In this document: positions 1 through 9,000 of the stretch, one piece after another
Position numbering within the stretch: the first letter of the stretch is position 1
Layout of the letters: every line of letters begins with the position of its first letter
Assembly (NCBI RefSeq): GCF_034424625.1
Contig: NZ_CP139976.1
Location: forward strand, 3,100,001-3,164,000
Reading direction: 5' to 3'
DNA: 64,000 bases
Origin: Janthinobacterium lividum
Lineage (GTDB): Bacteria; Pseudomonadota; Gammaproteobacteria; Burkholderiales; Burkholderiaceae_D
Made by a program: the position numbers and the translations under genes
The notes under the pieces: model-generated
The model's input: the letters and a program-made list of their open reading frames with translations, nothing else
Database searches by the model: none
Told to the model about the DNA's origin: nothing

Positions 1-3000
1 GGGGGCGGCTATGTGATGCTGCTGGGCAAGGAAGTGCACAACGGGGGCGAGATCAGCACACCCAAGGGCCAGGCCCTGCTGGCTGCCGGCGACAGCTTTA
101 GCATTAAAAAAGGCGTGGGCACGGATGGCAATCCGCTGTCGACCACGCGCGGCAGCGAAGTCGTGCCGCAGTTCGCGGCCGGCAGCACGGCGGGCAAGGT
201 CGTCAACACGGGCCTGATCCAGGCGCGCGAAGGCGACGTCACCCTGGCCGGGCGCACGGTGCAGCAGGACGGCGTGCTGCTCGCCACCACCACCACGGCC
301 ACGCGCGGCACCATCCACCTGAATGCCCTGGGCAGCGACGCTGCCGTTACCGTGGGACGCGGCGCCGCCACGGCCATCCTGGTCGAGGATGACGGCAAGA
401 CGACGGCGCTCGACAGCCAGCGCGACGCCATGCGCGGCCCCGCCGTGACGTCCACGGAAAACATCCTCGCCGTGAACGACCGCCGCGACCAGTCGCGCAT
501 CGAGATCGGCAGCGCCGGCACGGTGGAATTCCTCGGCGACTCGCTGACCCTGGCCACGGGCGGCCAGATCGCCGTCAATGCGGCCGGCCGCAGCCTCGTG
601 CGCGACGGGGCGCAGCTCGACGTTTCCGGCGCCGTCGGCGTGAAGGTGGCGATGGAGGCGAACAATATCGACATCAATGTGCAGGGCAACGAGCAGCGCG
701 ACGCGCCCGTCAACCGCGACGGCAAGGCCTTGATCAACAACAATATCTGGGTGGACCGCCGCAAGCTCGTGTTCGTACCGAAAGGCACGAACGGCTACGA
801 CAGCGACCGCTGGTACACGGCCGGCGGCTTGCTGGAAGTGGCCGGCTACCTGGGCACGCAGGGGCATTCCGTCAGCGAATGGATGGCGCAGGGCGGCACG
901 GTGAGCTTTGGCGGCAAGGATGTCGTCACGCAGCTTGGCTCCAGCATCAACCTGTCGGGCGGCACGCTTGACGTGCAGACGGGCGCGCTGCGCCAGACCT
1001 GGCTGAAGGGCGCGGACGGCAAGCTGTATGAAGCGGGCAGCGCGCCCGCCGACCTGGCGTATGCGGGCGTGTACAAGGGTTACGAGGAAGAGCATGCGCG
1101 CTGGGGCAAGGATGCCAGCGCCTTCTATGCCAATCCTTTGATCGCCGCGCAAAAACGCCTGGAAAACGGCTATACGGTGGGCCGCGACGCAGGCAAGCTG
1201 GTGGTCGCTACCGGTTCGGCCGTGCTGGAAGGCAGCATCGCGGGCGACGTTTTCCAGGGCGAGCGCCAGGCACAGGCGCCGCAAGCGGTGCTCGACGGCT
1301 ACCAGCAGTCGCAGCTGGCGGCCGCGCAGCGGGGGCAATTGATCGTCGGCCAGTATCAGCCGATGTTCGACAAGCGCACGGGCGTGCTGCAGCATGCGTT
1401 GTCGGCCGTCATGGACGAGGTGCGCCTGACGCGCGTGCAGGACGGCATCGCCGCCGGCCTCGACGTGGCCGACGTGTTGGCTGCAGAGCGTCAGGGCAAG
1501 CTGCTGCTCGACACCAACTTGCTCAACAGCCAGCAACTGGGCGCCGTCCGCATTGCCGCGAAAGGCGCGATCACCGTCGACAGCGCGCTGCAGGTGGCCG
1601 ATGGCGGCAATATCACCCTGTTCGGCAAGGAAGTGGCCATCAACGCCAGCTTGCGCAGCCGTGGCGGCAGCATCGCGGCCGGCAACGTGCTGAACCAGAT
1701 CGGTGCGCTGGGCATGCTCGATACCTTCGTCAATCCGGGCGTCCCCCCGGGCAAACTGGTGCTGGCCGATGGCGTCAGCCTCGATACCAGCGGTCTGCTC
1801 AGTAACGTGCTGCGCGATCCGCTGGCCGCCGCCGGCCTGCCATACCTGAACGGCGGCAGCGTATCGTTGCGGACGTACGGCGACGTGCGCATCGGCAATG
1901 GCAGCCTGATCGACGTGAGCTCGGGCGCGGCCATCCTGGCGCAGGCGAAACAGCAGGGCGGCAAGGGCGGCAACGTCACCCTGGCCAGCTATGGCGCGAC
2001 GGCCGACCTGGCGCTGGGCGAAGGCGCGCAAGTGCGCGGCCATGGCGTGCAGGGCGGCGGCAAGCTGGAATTGCAGGCCAACAAGATCATGATCGGCCAC
2101 ATTGAAAAACCCGAGGCAGGCACCGTGCAGCTGGATGGCGGCTTCTTCGACAAGGGTTTTTCCAGCTATAGCCTGGTCGGCAAGCAGGGCGTGACGGTGG
2201 CGGACGGCACGCAGGTGGACGTGCGCATGCCCGTGCTGCGCGTGGTGGAGAATGAAAAACTGGCCCTGTGGACGCCGGAACAGGTCACGGAAAACCCGCT
2301 CAAGGGCACTTTGACGCAGCGCAAGGGCGCCAGCCTGGCCGTGCAGGTGGGCGATATCCAGTCCGGCGCGGCCGACATGGCCATCGCCGAGCTGCTGGTG
2401 GGCAAGAATGCTGTGGTCAGCGTCGATGCGGGCCAGTCCATCAAGCTGTCCAGCGTGGGCCAGCTGACGGTGGACGGGCGCCTGAACGCCTGGGGCGGCA
2501 AGATCAGCCTGGGCGGCGTCGGCGTCGACCGGCCTGTGTCCGAAGCGGTGGAGGCGGCCGGCCATGGCCGCTCCATCTGGATCGGCGAGCATGCCGTGCT
2601 CGACGTGGCCGCGCGCGCCGTCAGCGCCACGGATGCGCAGGGCCGGCGCTACGGCAAGGTGGTCGATGGCGGCAGCATCGTCGTCGGCGGCGAGATCGAC
2701 CATGCGCAGGGCAGCACCTCGGCGGCCAGCCTGTTTGTCGTCGTGCGCGACGGCGCCGTGCTCGATGCGTCCGGCGCGCACGCCGTGCTCGACATCAATG
2801 GCGACGCCATCGACGTGGCCAGCGCGGGCGGCAGTATCGCGCTGGCATCGAACAATGGCTTGTACCTCGATGGCCAGCTGCTGGCCAGGGCGGGCGGCGC
2901 GGGCGCGGCGGGCGGCAGCCTGTCCGTGGCCACGGGTTCGCCCGAATACCGCAAGGAGCTGGCGCAGGCCAGGGTATTGCAGGGACGCCAGCTGATCCTC

Positions 3001-6000
3001 ACGCAGCGCCAGCTTGCCAGCGACCTGGCCGAAGGTATCAGTGCGCAGGACGGCGAGCAGGCACTCCAGTACGGCCATGGCCGCTTGTCGGTGGAGCAGG
3101 TGGACGCTGGCGGCTTCGGCAACCTGGCCCTGCTTGGCGCCGTCACCTTTGGCGGCGACGTGACGCTGAAAATGCAGCAGAGCTTCCAGCTGTATGGCGC
3201 GCCGGCGCTGGCCCCCGGCAGTTCGCCCGACGCGCGCGTCAAGGTGGCGGCGCCGTATGTGCGCCTGGCCAGCATCAAGCCGGTCGGACGCGATTTCTAT
3301 GTCAGACCAGGCACGGCGGGGCAAACGCCGGTCGCCAGGCAGATCGGCTTTGAAGGCGACCTGATCGATGTGCGCGGCCTGGTCAATATCGTCGCCGACG
3401 ACGTGCGCCTGACCAGCCGCGGCGACCTGCGTTTCCTGCTGTCCCCGCTGGGCTGGGATGGCAACCAGCCGACGACGGTGCTGTCCACGCAGGGCGACAT
3501 GACCCTCAGCGCGGCCCAGTTGTATCCGGAAACGGGCGCCGGCGCCGCCGTGCGCGCGGGCGTGGGCACAACGCTGGGCAATATCAGCTACGATCCGAAG
3601 CGCACGCTGACCATCGCGCGCAGCACGGACACCATCCCCGCCGTGCCGTATTCGGCCTTTGGCATGCTGCAGTTCGGCGCCGCGCACATCGAGCAGGGCG
3701 GCATCGTGCGCGCGCCGCTGGGCCTCATCAATCTGGGCGTCGGCACTTTTGCGAGCGAGAATAGCCTGAGCATCAATTTGTTGCCTGGAAGTATTACTTC
3801 CGTCAGCGCAGCCGGCATGGTCATGCCGTATGGCGGCACCGCTGATGGGCAGAGCTGGAATGTCGATGGCAAGAAGACGGAGTTTATCGGCGTCGGCGGC
3901 GCCGCCGTCAACGGCGCCATGCGCGTCGGCATCGATATCGCCAGCGTGGAGGTGGCCGTCAAGCCGGGCGCGCTGCTCGACCTGTCCGGCGGCGGCGAAC
4001 TGACGGGCGCCGGCTTCATTTCCGGGCGCGGCGGCTCCACCGATGCGCGCTATCATCCGCTGCTGCAGGTGGGCGCGAATGGCGGCTTCGTCTTGCCGGG
4101 CCTGGCGACCAACCCCGTGTACGCCATCGTGCCCGGCGCGCAAGCGCCGCAGGCGCCCGCCGGCGGCGAAAAGGGCGCTGCCGATCCGGCCATCGGCCGG
4201 CAGGTAACGATAGGCAAGGGCGTGCCGGGCTTGCCTGCCGGCACCTATACCCTGATGCCCTCGACCTATGCCTTGTTGCCAGGCGCCTTCCGCGTGGAGT
4301 TGAACGGCTTGGCGGGCCAGGGGGCAAGCGCCACCCTGGCGCAGCCGCTGCGCAACGGTTCCTGGGCCGCGCCCGGCACGCTGTCGATCGCCGGCACGGA
4401 TATCCGCGCGCCGCTGGCCAGCCAGCTGATACTCACGCCGGCCAAGGTCTTGCGCACGTATTCCCAGTACAACGAGACCGGCTATGCCGCGTTTGCCCTG
4501 GCCGATGCGCAAACGCGCGGCATACCCCGTCCGCTGCTGCCGGCCGATGCGAAGACGCTCAAGCTGCAGCTGGCGCCAGGCGCCGGCATCGACGCCTTCC
4601 AGTTCGACGGCACGGGCAAGTTCGCTGCCGCCACGGGCGGCTTTGGCGGCACCGTGTCGGTGATCCCGGGCGGCCCCGAAGACATTGAAATCGTCGCCGA
4701 CGGCGCATCGGCCACGCCGGACTTCGGCGGCGTGACGCTGCACGCTGCCAGCCTGAACGCGATCGGTGCGGCGCGCATCGTCGTCGGTTCCACCCCCATC
4801 GTCATCTATGGTCAGGGCGGCAACTACATCAGTTTTGGCACGGCGCAGGCGCATAACATCTATCTGCGTAGCGGCGCCGTCCTGTCGGCGCCGGAAGTGC
4901 TGCTGCTGGCGCGCGACCCGTGGAATATCGAATGGACGGCCGGCCTGATCGATATCGCGCCCGGCGCGGGCATCAACACCTTGGGACGCGGCAAGGTGGC
5001 CTATGACGCCAACGACGGCTTTGTTTACCAGAGCAATGCGGGCATCCACATGCTGGCCGCCTCGAACGGCTTGATGAATGTGGCGCCGGTCGGCGGTTCG
5101 GCGCGCGGCGGCATCAGCGTCGGCGTGTGCGGCGACGCCTGCACGGACAAAGGAACAGCCAGCCTGTATTCGGAAGGCACCTTGCTGATGTCGACGAACG
5201 GCAGTTTCGAACTCGATAACTCGGCCCGCTACGGCACGCGCAACCTGAGCCTGGCCGTGGGCGCCATCAACATGGGCAGCAGCGAGGCGCTGGCGGCGGC
5301 CCAGGCCAACGGCACGCGTTCGAGCGGCCTGGCCATGAACCAGGGCGTGCTGGACCGCCTGCTGCGCGGCGACACCAGCACGGGCGCGCCGGCCCTGCAG
5401 GCGCTGATGCTGAGCGCGGCCGACAGCGTCAATTTCTATGGCGACGTGGTGCTCGACACCTACGACAAGACGAGCGGCAAATCGACGCTGGAACGCCTGG
5501 TGCTGACCACGCCCGCCATGTATGGCCAGGGCGGCGCCGATGCCGTGGCGACCATCCGCACGGCTAACCTGATCTGGGGCGGCGCCTTGTCGCCGGCCGG
5601 CAATGTGATTACGCGCGGCGCCGGAACGGGCAGCGGCACCTTGAACCTGGAAGCGGAGCGCATCGATTTCGGCTTCGGCCCGTTCACGCAGCCGGCCGGT
5701 GTCGACTCGTTCGACCGCCTGGCGCTGGGTTTTGGCTACGTCAACCTGAAAGCGTCGGGCCAGGTCACGGCCAATCACAAGGGCAGCCTGTCCGTCTACC
5801 AGGCGCAGGGCGCCTATGAAACGGGCAAGGGCTACCAGTACAGCGGCGGCAATTTGAACATCAGCACCCCGCTGCTGACGGGCGACGCCGGTTCCGCGCA
5901 CAGCTACACGGCGGGCGGCGCGCTGACGGTGGCGGCGCCGGCGGGCGCGGCGCCGGCCGCGCCCGTCAAGAGTAACGATGGACTGGGCGCCCAGCTGGCG

Positions 6001-9000
6001 TTGCACGGCGACAGCGTGAGCGTGGCGACGGCCGTGGTGTTGCCAAGCGGCAAGCTCACGGTCAGCGCGCAGCACGACATCACCGTGGCCGACGGCGCGC
6101 GCATCGACATGGCGGGCCGCAAGAGCACCTTCTTTGACGTGGACAAATACAGTTGGGGCGGCGACGTGACGCTGGACAGCCGCGCCGGCGACATCCGCCA
6201 GGGCGCGGGTAGCGTGATCGACCTGTCGGCCGTGAACAACCGCGCCGGCAGCCTGAAGGCCGTGGCGCTCGATGGCGCGGCCGGCATGGTGAACTTGCAG
6301 GGCAAGATCCTGGGCGGCGCCAGCGGCAGCTACGACGCGGGCGGTACAGTGGTGCCGTACAAGAAGGGCAGCGTGGACGTGCGCGCGCAAACCCTGGGCG
6401 AGGGCGGCAGCCTGGACAGCCAGTTCGCTTCGCTGAACGGGCGTTTGAACGAGGGCGGCGTGACGGGCGGGCGCAGCTTCCAGCTGAAACAGGGCGACTT
6501 GACCATCGGCAATGAACTCAAGGCGGGCGAGGTGCAGGTATCGCTTGACAATGGCCGCCTGACGGTGGCCGGCGTGATCGACGCCAGCGGCGAGCGCGTG
6601 GGCAGCATCCGCCTGGCCGGCAAGCATGGCATTACCTTGGCCGATAACGCCGTGCTCGACGCGCATGGCACGCTCTTGCGCGTCGACAGCTATGGCAAGA
6701 TCATCGACAGCCCGAACCGGGCCATGGTGGAATTGAACGGGGGCGAGGGCCTGTTGAGCCTGGCGGGCGGCGCGCAGATCGACGTGCGCCACGGCACGGC
6801 GGCCGTGGCCGGCAAGGGCAAGGGCGAACACGACGGCGCCGCGCGCGGCACGCTGGAACTGAGCGCGCCGCGCCTGGGCAGCGGCGGTTCCCGCACGGAC
6901 GCAGACGCGGCCACCTTCGGCGATATCGCCATCGCCACCGGTGGCGGTTTTACCGTGCGCGGCGCGAAATCGATCGCCGTCAACGCCATGCAGCGCTACG
7001 ACGACGCGGCCTACGCCACGGACCTGTCGGCCAGCGGCCGGCCGTACCAGGTGATCAACCAGGCATATCTCGACAGCAAGCATGCGGACAGCACGGCCTT
7101 CATCGACGCGGCGCTGGCGAACACGAACTTGCGCAATATCAAGCTGGCGGGCTTGACCACGGCCGCGTATGCCGAGGCGCTGCACTTGCGTCCCGGCGTC
7201 GACATCGTCAGCAAGACGCCCGATGGCGACCTGGTGGTGCGGGGCGACCTGGATTTGTCGGGCATGCGCTACGCCAGCCTGAACCCGCGCTTCCCGCAAA
7301 CGGCTGTGCGCGGTTCGGGCGAGGTCGGCAGCCTGCTGCTGCGCGCCGGCGGCGACCTGAGTATCTACGGCAGCATCAACGACGGCTTCGCGCCGCCGCC
7401 CGCCACCCAGGATGACAAGGGCTGGATCTTGCTGCCAGGGCGCGATATCAACGGCAGCGACGTCATCGTGCCGGGCCAGGGCGTGACCGTGGCCGATGGC
7501 ACCTTGTTTCCGGGCGGTATCGCGCTCAATTACGACTTGCCCGTCAAGGGCTTCAATCTGCCCGCCAATACGCGCCTGCCCGTGGCCGTCACCCTCGACC
7601 AGCCTATGACGGTGCGGGCCGGCACCGTGCTGGCCGCCGCCGTGCGCGACAGCGCCGGCAATATCGTCCACGCGGCCGGCAGCCTGCTGGCGACGGAACA
7701 AGTGTTTACGCCTGGCATGCGCCTCGACGCGGGCAGCGTGCTGGCGCATGCGGTCAAGGTGCGCGCCATGACCTGGCCCAAGGGCGTGCCGCTGCCTGGC
7801 GTGGCCGGTGAACGCGGCGTCTTCGTACTTGATGGCAACCTGGCGCTGGCCGTGGGTGCATTGATTCCGTCCGGCATGGACGTCAAGCTGATGCCCAATG
7901 TGGAGTCTATCCAGCTGCGCCCGGAAGTGGCGGGCAGCCAGGGCAAGCTGTGGGCCATCGCGCCCATGCTGGCCGAAGGTTCGCAAGCGTGGGGCCTGCG
8001 CCTGGTGGCGGGCGCCGACCTGGAGGCGGCCGATACGCGCAGCGTGCAGGCGCATCCCGAGCATGCCACCTTGCGCCTGGCCGACAGCCATTACGGCGTG
8101 TATGGCGTGCTCGTGCCGCCGAAAGGGGTGCAGTACTGGACCAGGGAAGCGCAGGAACTGGGCGAGCGCGAGGGCATCCCCGGCATCGTGGCGGGCGAGC
8201 CCATCACCGAGGAATTCACCAGCCAGTTCGGCCAGACTGTCGAGGTATTTTGCGCCAACGACCCGACCCTGTGCGTGCTGAAGTTGGCATACGTGTGGAC
8301 CAAGGCCGGTGCGGAAGAGTTCGCCGACCCCAGCGTGAAGGCGGGCGACGTGGTCGACCTGGACGGCCTGGGCTGGCCAACCATGTGCGAGGAAAACCCC
8401 ACCTGGTGCGGTACCTCCAGCCCCAGCTACAATTACAAGCCGTCCAGCCTGCGCCACAGCGTGCTGCGCACGGGTACGGGCGACCTGGATATGGTCAGCG
8501 GCGGCGACCTGCGCGTGGACAGCCTGTACGGCGTGTACACGGCCGGCATGTCGTCTGTGCCGACCTCCGCAAGTGACCCGTTCAACCTGCCACGCTCGCG
8601 CAATGCGGACGGCACGGTGCTGGCCAACCCTGATGGCGCGCATGAGCGCCTGGTCGACGGCGGCGCCGACAGCATTTACCGGGCATGGTATCCGGACCAG
8701 GGCGGCAATCTGCTGCTGAAGGTGGCCGGTAACCTGAGCGGCTCGCTGGTCGACGCGCCTTCCGCCAGCAACGAGCGTCCCGTCAGCAAGGATGCCATGG
8801 CCGATTCGGCGGCAGTGGGCAACTGGCTGTGGCGCCAGGGCAGCGGCAGCGTGGCCACGGGCGGCCCGGCCCAGCCGACGGCGTGGTGGATCAATTTCGG
8901 CAGCTATGTGCGCCGCGATACCCTGGCCGACACCGTGCTGGGCTTTACGGGCTTCGGCACCCTGGGCGGCGGCAATCTGCGTGCGGAGGTGGCGGGCGAC

